Source: Microbacterium oleivorans (GTDB taxonomy: Bacteria > Actinomycetota > Actinomycetes > Actinomycetales > Microbacteriaceae). From it: a DNA stretch of 64,000 nucleotides. Position numbers and translations under genes: made by a program. Under the pieces are notes generated by a model that saw only the letters and a list, made by a program, of their open reading frames with translations, was not told the origin of the DNA and searched no databases. Location: assembly GCF_023715745.1 (NCBI RefSeq), contig NZ_JAMBOV010000005.1, positions 124,001 to 188,000 on the forward strand, written 5' to 3'. Shown here piece after piece: positions 55,158 through 63,647 of this stretch (the first letter of the stretch is position 1; each line of letters opens with the position of its first letter).

Positions 55158-56315
55158 ATGACGTTCCCGTCGCCGCTTGCGCAGCCGACCCACTCGACGC
55201 CGGCTCCGCCGCCGCCGGCCCCGCCGCGCCCGGAGCTTCGTGTCCCGGCATCGACCGGCGGGCGGATCGTGCTGTGGCTGGCGGCGATCGTGCTCGGCTT
55301 CATCGCGCTCGGTCTCGCGGCCTACTTCCTGACCTTCCTCGGCCCCGTGGCCGCGGTGCTCGCAGCGATCCTGGCGTTGATCCCGTTGACCCTCGTGCTC
55401 CTCGCCATCCGCATCGTCGACCGCTGGGAGCCGGAGCCGAAGGGGCTGGTGGCCCTCGCGCTGGCGTGGGGCGCGGTGGGATCCGTCGCGATCGCGCTGG
55501 GTGTGGATCTCATGGTCGGTCTGGTGGTCCCGGAGGTCCCCGAGACCCTGTCGGCCGTTCTGCAGGCGCCGATCGTCGAAGAGCTCGCCAAGGGCGCTGG
55601 TGTCCTCCTCATCTTCGTCGCCGCGCGCCGCGCTTTCGACGGACCGGTCGACGGCGTCGTCTACGGCGCACTCATCGGTGCGGGGTTCGCCTTCACCGAG
55701 AACATCCTCTACTTCGCCGACAGCCTCATCACGGGAGGCGTCGAGAGCGCCGCCTACACGTTCTTCCTGCGCGGCGTCCTCTCTCCGTTCGCCCACGTCA
55801 TGTTCACCGCCGTCACCGGGTACGCGCTCGGCCGAGCCGCACGGAAGGGGCTCCGTGGCGGAGCGGGCAGCGGTCACTGGATCGTGGGTGTCGGCGGTGC
55901 GATCGCCCTCCACGCGCTCTGGAACGGCTCCGCTGTCTTCGCGGACTTCTTCGCGCTCTACGCGATGCTCCAGGTCCCGCTCTTCGTCCTGTTCGTCGTG
56001 GCGGTGGTCCTGCTCCGTCGCGAGGAGGCGCGACTGACCCGTGTGCGACTCGGCGAATACGCGGCGGCCGGGTGGTTCTCCGCCGGTGAGGTCGACATGC
56101 TCGCGACCCGCGCGGGTCGTGCCCGAGCCGTCGCATGGTCGCACACCCTGCCGGGGGACCGGTCCGCCGCCATGCGGCGGTTCATCGCCGAGGCGACGTC
56201 CCTGGCAGCTGCCCGCCAGCGCGTGGTGACCGGCCGCGACCCGGACGCGGCGGCGGACGAACGCGTGTACCTCGAGCGCGCAACACGCGCTCGCGCCGAC
56301 GTCCTCGCGCGCTGA
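55158..56315 (+). CDS. PrsW family intramembrane metalloprotease
   Basis: 385 residues. Pro-rich cytosolic head (to ~32), then about eight membrane helices. The family's active-site blocks are present: VEELAKGAGVLL (the EExxK motif, ~140), GALIGAGFAFTENILYF (FxxxEN-like, ~180), HVMFTAVTGYALG (~215) and IALHALWNGS (HxxxN-type, ~250). The C-terminal ~85 residues are cytosolic and charged. B. subtilis PrsW performs site-1 cleavage of anti-sigma factor RsiW, so an anti-sigma factor or another membrane protein may be the target. Confidence 0.88.
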   Translation: MTFPSPLAQPTHSTPAPPPPAPPRPELRVPASTGGRIVLWLAAIVLGFIALGLAAYFLTFLGPVAAVLAAILALIPLTLVLLAIRIVDRWEPEPKGLVALALAWGAVGSVAIALGVDLMVGLVVPEVPETLSAVLQAPIVEELAKGAGVLLIFVAARRAFDGPVDGVVYGALIGAGFAFTENILYFADSLITGGVESAAYTFFLRGVLSPFAHVMFTAVTGYALGRAARKGLRGGAGSGHWIVGVGGAIALHALWNGSAVFADFFALYAMLQVPLFVLFVVAVVLLRREEARLTRVRLGEYAAAGWFSAGEVDMLATRAGRARAVAWSHTLPGDRSAAMRRFIAEATSLAAARQRVVTGRDPDAAADERVYLERATRARADVLAR

Positions 56316-56336
56316 CCGCGGGCATCCGAGAAAAGA

Positions 56337-56385
56337 CTCAGCGCCCGGTGCCGCGGCGATGCCTGCGAGTCTTCCGGGCGCTGAG
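56337..56385. repeat. 12-bp inverted repeat after the PrsW gene
   Basis: CTCAGCGCCCGG (56337-56348) and CCGGGCGCTGAG (56374-56385) are perfect complements 25 bases apart, with AGACT/AGTCT nested nearby. It lies 21 bases after the PrsW stop and probably acts as its terminator, though no long T-run follows. Confidence 0.5.
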
Positions 56386-56537
56386 TTGGCCTGGAAAAAT
56401 GATCCCGCTCCCGTCCGGCGCTGTCAAGAGTGCTCGCGGCGCGACGATTTTTGTATTCATGGGAATAGGGTCGGATGCGGCGACGTTTCGCCTTCACGAC
56501 CGCCGGAGCACTCCGGACCTCCAGACGAAGGACCACC

Positions 56538-57101
56538 ATGACCGATTCCACTGCGACCCTCGACATCCCCGGCTACAAGGCGGGGACCTGGATCCTCGAC
56601 GCCTCGCACAGCGAGGTCGGTTTCAGCGTCCGCCACATGATGATCTCGAAGGTCCGCGGCCACTTCAACGTCAAGGAGGCGATCCTCGTCGCCCCCGAGA
56701 ACCCGCTCGAGGCCACCCTCGAGGCCAAGGTCGACGCGTCGTCCCTCGACACGAAGGACGAGGGCCGCGATGGTCACCTCCGCAGCGCCGACTTCTTCGA
56801 CGTCGAGAACTACCCCGAGATCACCTTCACCTCGACCGGCGTGCGCGTCGAGGGCGGCGACTTCCTCGTCGACGGTGACCTCACGATCAAGGACGTCACC
56901 AAGCCCGTCACCTTCGAGGTCGACTTCGGCGGCTTCGGCACCGACCCGTGGGGCAACTACAAGGCCGGCGCGACCGCGAAGACCGTGATCAACCGCGAGG
57001 ACTTCGGCCTGACCTGGAACGCGGCGCTCGAGACCGGTGGCGTGCTCGTCGGCAAGGACGTCACCATCGAGCTCGACCTGCAGGGTTCCGTCCAGGCCTG
57101 A
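56538..57101 (+). CDS. YceI family lipid-binding protein
   Basis: 187 residues from ATG 56538 (GAAGGA eight bases upstream). YceI lipocalin-like barrel: GTWILDASHSEVGFSVRHMMISKVRGHF near the start, SLDTKDEGRDGHLRSADFFDVENYPEITF in the middle and VINREDFGLTWN near 155. Members bind polyprenyl or other isoprenoid chains. There is no signal peptide, so it is cytosolic, as in many actinobacteria. A possible extended -10 (GTATTCAT near 56453) precedes it. Confidence 0.9.
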   Translation: MTDSTATLDIPGYKAGTWILDASHSEVGFSVRHMMISKVRGHFNVKEAILVAPENPLEATLEAKVDASSLDTKDEGRDGHLRSADFFDVENYPEITFTSTGVRVEGGDFLVDGDLTIKDVTKPVTFEVDFGGFGTDPWGNYKAGATAKTVINREDFGLTWNAALETGGVLVGKDVTIELDLQGSVQA

Positions 57102-57142
57102 TCCGCTTTGACCACGGAATGGACCTCGGCTTGGATGGACTC

Positions 57143-57511
57143 ATGACTGCAGACCGCACCAAGCCCGAGATCGACGCCCCCGAGGGGCCCGCACCCGCCG
57201 ACCTGGTCGTGCGCGACCTGATCGAGGGGGATGGCGCCGAGGCGAAGCCGGGCGACACCGTCACCGTCCACTACGTGGGTGTCGAGTACACCACCGGCGA
57301 GGAGTTCGACTCGTCCTGGAACCGCGGCGAGAGCATCCAGTTCCCCCTCCGCGGGCTGATCCAGGGGTGGCAGGACGGCATCCCGGGCATGAAGGTGGGC
57401 GGTCGGCGCGAGCTCGTCATCCCGCCGCACCTCGCCTACGGACCCGCCGGTGGGCACTTCCTCGGTGGCAAGACGCTGATCTTCATCATCGATCTGCTCG
57501 ACGTCGCCTGA
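57143..57511 (+). CDS. FKBP-type peptidyl-prolyl isomerase
   Basis: 122 residues from ATG 57143; a longer in-frame start exists 24 bases before. A complete FKBP domain: DTVTVHYVGVEYTTGEEFDSSWNRGE, PLRGLIQGWQDGIPGMKVGGRRELVIPPHLAYG and KTLIFIIDLLDV, with the binding-pocket Tyr, Asp, Trp and Tyr all kept. It speeds prolyl cis-trans change during folding. The lack of a signal or linker marks the small cytosolic actinobacterial FKBP. Followed by a strong terminator. Confidence 0.92.
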   Translation: MTADRTKPEIDAPEGPAPADLVVRDLIEGDGAEAKPGDTVTVHYVGVEYTTGEEFDSSWNRGESIQFPLRGLIQGWQDGIPGMKVGGRRELVIPPHLAYGPAGGHFLGGKTLIFIIDLLDVA

Positions 57512-57523
57512 ATCGACACCGCG

Positions 57524-57560
57524 ACGTGTGGCCCGACCGGTCTCCGGTCGGGCCACACGT
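57524..57560 (+). terminator. Terminator after the FKBP gene
   Basis: A 17-bp perfect stem (ACGTGTGGCCCGACCGG with its complement, TCT loop) 12 bases after the stop. Confidence 0.8.
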
Positions 57561-57590
57561 GCGTCCGGCTCCTGCCCTATGGTGGGCAGC

Positions 57591-59141
57591 ATGGGGAACG
57601 TCGGCCTGCGGGCGCGATCGATGGCGGTGCTCGCCGCCGTACTGGTGGTGCTGACAGGCGTCCTGACGCCGGGCGTGGCGACCGCGCAGACCTCGACGTC
57701 GAGCAGCGGACCAGCCGCGTCGGCAGCGACACCGACGCCGACACCGACGCCCGCACCCACACCCACACCCACGGAGACCCCCGCCCCTCCCATCACGGTG
57801 CACGGCTATTACCGCACCCCGTGGACCACGGACCCGCGGATCTATCGGACCCGCACGGACGGCAGCGTCACGGCGCTCTCGAGGGAGCAGTGGAAGGCGG
57901 CGGGCAGCCCGCGCCTCCGCATCCTCCCGGTGGAGTACGGTCGGGCGACCTGGTCGCCGCAGGTCTACGCGCTGATCATCTGGCCCGACGGAGGCGACGA
58001 CCGCCGCGTCGACAAAGTCGTCGCGCTGGACCGCGCGTCGTTCGTGAGCGCCGGCTCCCCGAAGGTTCGCCTGATGGGCCACGTGCCGACCACGCGCTAC
58101 CTGCGCTACCAGTCCGGGCCCGGGGACCTGTACGCCCGCACACCCGACGGCAAGACCAAGAAGATGACGTCCGCCGAACGGTCCGCAGCCGGGTCTCCGC
58201 GCGCCGACCGGGTCATCGCAGGCGGCTGGTACCGCGCGGTCTGGTCGCCAGCCGTGCATTTCGTCCGGCCCGATGGCTCCCACCGTGTGATCACCGCGGA
58301 CGAATACCGGCGCGCGGGAAAGCCGCACGTGGCTCGAGCCCCCGTGGTCTACGCGAAGACGTCCTGGTCGCCGGTGGTCTACGGGCTCGTCTCCTGGCCG
58401 ACGTCCGACACCGATCGGACCGTGGACACCGTCGAGGCGCTCAGCGCCGCCGAGTTCGCGCGCGCAGGGCGACCGAAGGTGACCGTCCGGCCGCGCATCC
58501 CCGGCGATTCGTTCGTGCGCCTGTCGACCGGATCCTCGATCCTGCACCGTATGAAGGGCTACTTCTCGCCTGTGACGACGGCCCAGTGGCGATCCGCTGG
58601 GTCGCCGAAAGTGACGACGGTCGCCCCGGCGAAGCCCATGCACATCCGCGGCATCCTGATCGTCAACAAGTCGATCCCGCTCCCGTCGTCCTATGGGAAC
58701 GGCCTCCGTCCGGAGCTGACGAGCGCGTGGTCCAGGATGCGGGCCGACGCGAAGAAGGACGGCATCTCGTTGTCGATCATCTCGGGCTTCCGCTCCTACG
58801 CCTCGCAGCAGAGCGTCTTCGCGAGCAAGGTGCGTCAGCACGGCAGGGCGGAGGCCGAACGGCGTTCGGCGCGCCCCGGTCACAGCGAGCACCAGACGGG
58901 GCTGGCCATCGACGTCAACTCGATCTCGCAGTCCTGGGGCGAGACCCGCGCCGGTCGATGGGTGGCGGCGAACGCTCACCGGTACGGCTTCATCGTCCGG
59001 TATCCCAAAGGCAAGGAGAAGGTGACCGGGTACCGGTGGGAGCCCTGGCACCTGCGATACGTCGGCACCGGAACGGCGACGCACCTGAAGAAGACCGGAC
59101 TCACCTTGGACGAGTACCTGGGTGTGACCTCGCGCTACTGA
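57591..59141 (+). CDS. Secreted VanY-type D-Ala-D-Ala carboxypeptidase with repeat region
   Basis: 516 residues. Signal peptide (about 1-33, ending ATAQ) then a Thr/Pro-rich stretch. Residues ~65-355 contain six related units of about 45 residues, each with an AGSP-like turn (AAGSP, SAGSP, AAGSP, RAGKP, RAGRP, SAGSP) and a VYALI/VYGLV-type strand. The C-terminal domain is VanY/DacB-like: GFRSYASQQSVF, then the zinc site SEHQTGLAIDVNS near 430-445 and EPWHLRYV near 485. It probably trims peptidoglycan stem peptides outside the cell, with the repeats binding the wall or spacing the enzyme. Confidence 0.9.
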   Translation: MGNVGLRARSMAVLAAVLVVLTGVLTPGVATAQTSTSSSGPAASAATPTPTPTPAPTPTPTETPAPPITVHGYYRTPWTTDPRIYRTRTDGSVTALSREQWKAAGSPRLRILPVEYGRATWSPQVYALIIWPDGGDDRRVDKVVALDRASFVSAGSPKVRLMGHVPTTRYLRYQSGPGDLYARTPDGKTKKMTSAERSAAGSPRADRVIAGGWYRAVWSPAVHFVRPDGSHRVITADEYRRAGKPHVARAPVVYAKTSWSPVVYGLVSWPTSDTDRTVDTVEALSAAEFARAGRPKVTVRPRIPGDSFVRLSTGSSILHRMKGYFSPVTTAQWRSAGSPKVTTVAPAKPMHIRGILIVNKSIPLPSSYGNGLRPELTSAWSRMRADAKKDGISLSIISGFRSYASQQSVFASKVRQHGRAEAERRSARPGHSEHQTGLAIDVNSISQSWGETRAGRWVAANAHRYGFIVRYPKGKEKVTGYRWEPWHLRYVGTGTATHLKKTGLTLDEYLGVTSRY

Positions 59142-59170
59142 CCGCGCGCGGTGGGGCGGGCTCCCGTCGT

Positions 59171-59176
59171 GTAGAC
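59171..59176 (+). promoter_or_regulatory. Likely -10 element of rpsO
   Basis: TGTAGACTCCT contains TAGACT, a good -10, giving a 5' leader of about 85 bases before rpsO. The leader is long enough for S15 autoregulation, though its structure was not solved here. Confidence 0.55.
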
Positions 59177-59266
59177 TCCTGTGGTTGCCGTTCGATCGGC
59201 CGCGGATAAAGAGAGCCCACGCATCAGGCGTCGGGCGCCGCGCAACGAAGAGGAAGGGGATCACCT

Positions 59267-59536
59267 ATGGCACTGGAAGCAGACGTCAAGAAGGCGATCA
59301 TCGAAGAGTACGCGACGCACCCCGGTGACACCGGATCCCCCGAGGTGCAGGTCGCGATGCTGACGCAGCGCATCAAGGACCTCACCGAGCACCTCAAGGA
59401 GCACAAGCACGACCACCACTCGCGTCGTGGGCTGTTCCTGCTCGTCGGTCAGCGCCGCCGTCTCCTGGGCTACCTCCAGGACGTCGACATCAACCGTTAC
59501 CGCTCGCTCATCGAGCGCCTCGGCCTCCGTCGATAA
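59267..59536 (+). CDS. rpsO: 30S ribosomal protein S15
   Basis: 89 residues, the standard S15 length. [51 protein letters not shown] (shown here in meaning only) spans the four-helix protein. The conserved H-D-H-H-S-R-R block binds the 16S central-domain junction. RBS GAGGAAGGGG lies 10-15 bases upstream. A GAAGGCCGCCCCAC-type terminator follows 40 bases after the stop. Confidence 0.97.
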   Translation: MALEADVKKAIIEEYATHPGDTGSPEVQVAMLTQRIKDLTEHLKEHKHDHHSRRGLFLLVGQRRRLLGYLQDVDINRYRSLIERLGLRR

Positions 59537-59576
59537 GGCATCGCACCCAGCGTTCAATCGCGCAAAACATTCTTGA

Positions 59577-59607
59577 GAAGGCCGCCCCACGGTGTGGGGC
59601 GGCCTTC
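59577..59607. terminator. Terminator between rpsO and the oxygenase gene
   Basis: A perfect 14-bp stem (GAAGGCCGCCCCAC and its complement, GGT loop) between convergent genes. On the minus strand it is followed by TCAAGAATGTTTTG, and on the + strand by ATCGTTCC. Confidence 0.8.
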
Positions 59608-59618
59608 ATCGTTCCGGC

Positions 59619-60629
59619 TCAGGCGCGCGCGGCGACGAGATCCGGATGCCAGATCGCGGCGACGTCCGGGTGCGCCCGCAGTCGCGACTTGAGGGCGTTC
59701 TCGCCGTGCAGGCCGTGGATCGGATTCCGAGGGTCCTGCGACACGCCGCGCGCCTGCGCGGCCAGTTCGGCAGGCAGTTCGATCGCCGGCAGTTCGGCGT
59801 CCAGCGACGGGTTGAAGAAGAACGGGACCGAGATGCGGTCCTCGGGCGCGCGCGGCGAGACGACGCGGTGGTGGGTGGCGGTCAGATAGCCTCCGGTCGC
59901 GTGCTCGAGCAGCTCGCCGATGTTGACGACGAAGGAGCCGGGAACAGCGGGTGCGTCGATCCACTCGCCGTCGCGCTCGACCTGCAGGCCCCCCTTGCCG
60001 GGCTCCACCCAGAGCAGCGTGAGGACACCGGCATCCTTGTGCGCGCCGACGCCCTGCTGGGGCTCAGGTGCGGTGGAGCCCGGGTACCGCACGATCTTGA
60101 GCAAGGTCTGGGCTTCGCCGAAGTGGTCGTCGAAGTAGGTGGCCGGTGCCCCCAGGGCTTCGGCCCAGGCGCGCAGAAGCGTGCGGGCGACCTCGGAGAG
60201 GATCGCCGTCCATTCCTCGGCGATCTCGCGCAGCTCCGGCTGCGCGCTCGGCCACAGGTTGGGTCCGACGAGCGCGGCGTAGGCCGGGGCACCCGGATCG
60301 GTGATGGCGGGACGTTCGGGTCCGATGTCGATCTGCTCGCGCCAGTCCACAAGGCCCTGCGTGCGTTCGCCGCCGATACGCGTGTACCCGCGGAAGTGCG
60401 GGCTCTTCACATTCTCGATCTCGAGCTTCGCCTCGTCGGGGAGCGCGAAGAACGTGCGGGCGGCGCGGTGGAGTCGGTCCTCGAGTTCGGGGGAGACCCC
60501 GGTCCCGGTGAGGTAGAAGAATCCGACTTCGTGGGTTGCCCGGCGCAATTCGGCGCGGAACGTCGACGCGGCATCAGGACCCTGATGGAGCAGGGAGAGG
60601 TCGAGGACGGGGAGGGTCTGGGCGGACAT
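59619..60629 (-). CDS. Isopenicillin N synthase-like 2-oxoglutarate/Fe(II) oxygenase
   Basis: 336 residues from ATG 60629; 13 extra residues upstream lack family similarity. DIOX_N domain at LPVLDLSLLHQG..ATHEVGFFYLTGTG; the iron triad is H and D in VGAHKDAGVLTLLW near 209-211 and H in LTATHHRVVSP near 265. RISVPFFFNPS near 276 supplies the Arg/Ser that bind the 2-oxoglutarate carboxylate, so it is a true 2OG enzyme. The substrate is unknown; homologues include ethylene-forming and flavonol-type oxygenases. Divergence and lack of neighbours prevent a pathway assignment. Confidence 0.87.
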   Translation of the reverse strand: MSAQTLPVLDLSLLHQGPDAASTFRAELRRATHEVGFFYLTGTGVSPELEDRLHRAARTFFALPDEAKLEIENVKSPHFRGYTRIGGERTQGLVDWREQIDIGPERPAITDPGAPAYAALVGPNLWPSAQPELREIAEEWTAILSEVARTLLRAWAEALGAPATYFDDHFGEAQTLLKIVRYPGSTAPEPQQGVGAHKDAGVLTLLWVEPGKGGLQVERDGEWIDAPAVPGSFVVNIGELLEHATGGYLTATHHRVVSPRAPEDRISVPFFFNPSLDAELPAIELPAELAAQARGVSQDPRNPIHGLHGENALKSRLRAHPDVAAIWHPDLVAARA

Positions 60630-60688
60630 GGTCCGAGGATAAGCAGGGGTCCCGCAGGCGGTCGTCAATGTTGCAGGTCGTTACCGGG

Positions 60689-61198
60689 TCAGTGGAAGGG
60701 GGCCGCCACGCGGTTGCGGTGGTAATCGAAGATGATGCTCGTCCGGGTGTTCGCAACGCTGCGCTGGGCGGAGAGGTGCTCCACGACGAAGGCGCGCACC
60801 TCGCTCGAGTCGGCAACCGCGATGTGGATGAGGAAGTCGTCGGATCCGCCGAGGAAGAACATCTGGATGACCTGCGGCAGGCCACGCACCTCGTGCGCGA
60901 ACTCCGTGATGCTCTCGTGCCGTGACCCCGGTCGGAGGGTCACGTGGACGATCGCCTGGAGTCCGGCGCCGACCACGCGTTGGTCGACGCTTGCGTGGAA
61001 CCCCGTGAGGACGCCGCGGTCCACGAGTGCGCGCGTGCGAGCGTGGGCGGTGGAGGGCGCCACACCGACACGCGCGGCGAGTTCCGCATTCGTCAGGCGG
61101 GCGTCGACGGCCAGCGCGTCGACGATCGACCGGTCGACGTCGTCGAGCATCACCGGTGGCCGAAGATCCTTCGTCGCAACGTGCTCCACGTTCGTCAT
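60689..61198 (-). CDS. Lrp/AsnC family regulator (AldR-like)
   Basis: 169 residues from ATG 61198 (GAGGAG six bases before). The helix-turn-helix lies in DDVDRSIVDALAVDARLTNAELAARVGVAPSTAH (about 18-52, split description), followed by the RAM ligand domain with TLRPGSRHESITEFAHEVRGLPQVIQMFFLGGSDDFLIHIA. It is divergent from the alanine dehydrogenase gene, as aldR is from ald in mycobacteria, where it senses alanine and other amino acids. Control of ald and of itself is likely. Confidence 0.88.
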   Translation of the reverse strand: MTNVEHVATKDLRPPVMLDDVDRSIVDALAVDARLTNAELAARVGVAPSTAHARTRALVDRGVLTGFHASVDQRVVGAGLQAIVHVTLRPGSRHESITEFAHEVRGLPQVIQMFFLGGSDDFLIHIAVADSSEVRAFVVEHLSAQRSVANTRTSIIFDYHRNRVAAPFH

Positions 61199-61317
61199 TT
61201 CGCTCCTCTGGGAACTGATCTGAACATCTTCACCGAGGGATCTTCGTGTGTCACGCGATCGTAACGAATGATCTGCAGGATGAATCCACATCACTCGCAG
61301 ACGAGGAGCGTGGCGCC
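61199..61317. promoter_or_regulatory. Shared Lrp/ald control region
   Basis: 119 bases between divergent starts. Repeated GATC(T/G)-containing words (TGATCTGAACATC, GGGATCTTCG, GCGATCGTAACG, TGATCTGCAGGATG) recur at about 20-30-base steps, plausible Lrp-type sites. The exact operator cannot be set by eye. Confidence 0.45.
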
Positions 61318-62415
61318 ATGCGCATCGGGGTCCCCACTGAGATCAAAAACAACGAGAACCGGGTGGCGATCACCCCCGCCGGGGTGGACGCTCTGGTCGC
61401 TCGCGGCCACGAGGTCCTCGTGCAGGCCGGCGCCGGAGCCGGATCCCGGCTCTCGGACGAGGCCTTCGCGGCCGCCGGCGCGAGGATCACCCCCGACGCC
61501 GCGTCGACCTGGGATCAGGCCGAACTCGTGGTGAAGGTGAAGGAACCCATCGCCGCCGAGTACGGCCACCTGCGCGACGATCTCACGCTGTTCGCCTATC
61601 TGCACCTCGCCGCAGACCGGCCGTTGACCGAGGCGCTCATCGCCGCCGGGACCACGGCGGTCGCGTACGAGACGGTGCAGGCCGCGGATCGATCGCTGCC
61701 GCTGCTCTCGCCGATGAGCGAGGTCGCGGGGCGCATCTCCATCACCGTCGGCGCCCACACGCTGATGAGCGCGGCCGGTGGGCGCGGAACGCTTCTCGGC
61801 GGTGTCGCCGGAACGCCGAAGGCGAAGGTCGTCGTCATCGGCGGGGGCGTGGCCGGCGAGCACGCCGCCGCGAACGCGCTCGGGATGGGTGCCGACGTCA
61901 CCGTCATCGATGTCTCCCTGCCGCGACTGCGCGAGCTCGAGAAGCGTTACGCCGGCCTCCACACCCGTGCGTCGAGCCGCTACGAGATCGCGGAACAGGT
62001 GGCATCCGCCGATCTCGTCATCGGGTCGGTCCTCATCCCCGGTGCTGCGGCGCCGAAGCTCGTGACACTCGACATGGTGGCGGGGATGAAGGCGGGTGCG
62101 GTCCTCGTCGACATCGCGATCGACCAGGGCGGCTGCTTCGAAGGGTCCCGCCCGACGACGCACGACGACCCGACCTTCGCCGTCCACGACGCCGTCTATT
62201 ACTGCGTCGCCAACATGCCCGGTGCCGTGCCCGAGACCTCCACGCGCGCGCTGACCAACGCGACGCTGCCGTTCGTGACGGCCCTCGCCGACAAGGGGTG
62301 GGATGCCGCGGCCGCGGCCGATCCGGCGTTGGCGAAGGGGCTCAACGTGCGCGCGGGGCACGTCACCAACGACGGTGTCGCCGCGGCGTTCGGGTTGCCC
62401 TCCGCGCCCGCCTGA
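61318..62415 (+). CDS. ald: Alanine dehydrogenase
   Basis: 365 residues. MRIGVPTEIKNNENRVAIT at the start with the substrate Arg, ELVVKVKEPIAAEY with the catalytic Lys near 74, FAYLHLAADR with the catalytic His near 95, then the NAD site VVVIGGGVAGEHAAANALGMGADVTVID near 168 and the HDAVYYCVANMPGAVP block near 280. It interconverts alanine with pyruvate plus ammonia. GAGGAG lies nine bases upstream. Regulated by the divergent Lrp/AsnC protein. Confidence 0.96.
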   Translation: MRIGVPTEIKNNENRVAITPAGVDALVARGHEVLVQAGAGAGSRLSDEAFAAAGARITPDAASTWDQAELVVKVKEPIAAEYGHLRDDLTLFAYLHLAADRPLTEALIAAGTTAVAYETVQAADRSLPLLSPMSEVAGRISITVGAHTLMSAAGGRGTLLGGVAGTPKAKVVVIGGGVAGEHAAANALGMGADVTVIDVSLPRLRELEKRYAGLHTRASSRYEIAEQVASADLVIGSVLIPGAAAPKLVTLDMVAGMKAGAVLVDIAIDQGGCFEGSRPTTHDDPTFAVHDAVYYCVANMPGAVPETSTRALTNATLPFVTALADKGWDAAAAADPALAKGLNVRAGHVTNDGVAAAFGLPSAPA

Positions 62416-63540
62416 TCAGGCGCTCGGTCGTGCACCGCCCGGAAGGGGCGGTCGGCGCGATCCCGTCGGGTCGTTGCGGCGCTCGTCGCTCCGAGTGAGG
62501 ACGGGGTCCGCGAACAGCCATCCCGGGCGCGGCTCGATGAGCGGGCGGAAGATCCGCCGGACGGGTCGCGACGCCAGGAGCACCGTGATCGCCACCGAGA
62601 GCAGCGACACGAGCGGGAGCCACAGCCACGTCGGGTCGAGACCTCGCAGGACACCCGACTCCCGGAAGGGGTAGAGGACGAAGGAGTGCAGGAGGTAGAC
62701 GTACATCGTGTACCGCCCGACCGTCGTCCAGCGGTACTCGCCGCGGGGGATGAGGACGAAGAACGACACGCTGAGCACCAGTGCCAGGGCCATGAGGAGC
62801 AGGCGGACGCCGCCGGCCCACCACTGCCATCCGACGAGATCGACGTAATTCTCCTCGTAGAAGAGCCACTGGCTGAGGTTCATCTCCTTCAGGGGCGTGA
62901 CGAACGCCCACGCACACAGGCCTGCGATGACGAGGATCGCTGCGGCGGCGATCCGCAACGAGAGCCTCCGCTGTTGCAGGAGGCCGTGGCGTTCGAGGAC
63001 CCGGTGGTGGCTCAGCCACCACCCGAGCGTGAAGAAGGGCAACAGGCCCAGCGTGCGTGAGAGCGACAGTGTGGCGTCGACGTTGGGGAAGTAGCCGACG
63101 GTGATCGAGATGACGAGCGTCCACAGCAGCGGCATCCGGAGCAGAGAGAGGTACGGCAGCACGAGCCGGAAGATGGCGAGGGCGAGCAGAAACCACAGGG
63201 TCCATGACGGCTGGGTCAGGTTCGGGTTGGCCTGCCCCTCGACGAGGAACTTCGTGAGAGTCCACAGCCCCTCGAAGATCACGTACGGCACGACGATGTC
63301 GGTGATGAGGCGGGTCATGCGTCGTCTGCTGGGCGGGTCGGAGCGGGAGAAGTAGCCCGAGATGAGCGCGAACGCCGGCATGTGGAACGCGTAGATGAGG
63401 TAGTACAGGCTCTGCGCGATGTCCGAGTCGTACGTGAGCCGCTGGATGGCGTGCCCGAGGACGACGAGGAGGATGCACGCGGCGCGGGCGTTGTCCCAGA
63501 TGGGGATGCGGCGTGTGCTGCCGGAGGCGGCGGTTCTCAT
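62416..63540 (-). CDS. Acyltransferase 3 family membrane protein
   Basis: 374 residues, about ten membrane helices. It starts IPIWDNARAACILLVVLGHAIQRL, with the family R...H, followed by FHMPAFALISGYFSRSDP and ending with a Pro/Arg-rich cytosolic tail. FVLYPFRESGVLRG is near the last helices. This is the fucose-4-O-acetylase/WecH-like branch, O-acetylating an envelope sugar; target unknown. Its stop abuts the ald stop directly (convergent, no gap), and it is divergent from the LLM oxygenase gene. Confidence 0.85.
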   Translation of the reverse strand: MRTAASGSTRRIPIWDNARAACILLVVLGHAIQRLTYDSDIAQSLYYLIYAFHMPAFALISGYFSRSDPPSRRRMTRLITDIVVPYVIFEGLWTLTKFLVEGQANPNLTQPSWTLWFLLALAIFRLVLPYLSLLRMPLLWTLVISITVGYFPNVDATLSLSRTLGLLPFFTLGWWLSHHRVLERHGLLQQRRLSLRIAAAAILVIAGLCAWAFVTPLKEMNLSQWLFYEENYVDLVGWQWWAGGVRLLLMALALVLSVSFFVLIPRGEYRWTTVGRYTMYVYLLHSFVLYPFRESGVLRGLDPTWLWLPLVSLLSVAITVLLASRPVRRIFRPLIEPRPGWLFADPVLTRSDERRNDPTGSRRPPLPGGARPSA

Positions 63541-63596
63541 CGGGGCCAGAGTACCCGTCGGGAATAACGTGGACAGGGAGGCGTTTACACCGGTAC

Positions 63597-63612
63597 ATTC
63601 ATTTGCATGAAT
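63597..63612. promoter_or_regulatory. Palindrome in a divergent promoter region
   Basis: ATTCAT-TTGC-ATGAAT, a perfect 6+4+6 inverted repeat, lies in the 107-base gap between divergent genes, 36 bases before the LLM oxygenase start. It is unusually AT-rich for this genome, fitting an operator or promoter overlap. Confidence 0.5.
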
Positions 63613-63647
63613 CGGACGCGATCCGTCCGGGAATCGAGAGGGACATC

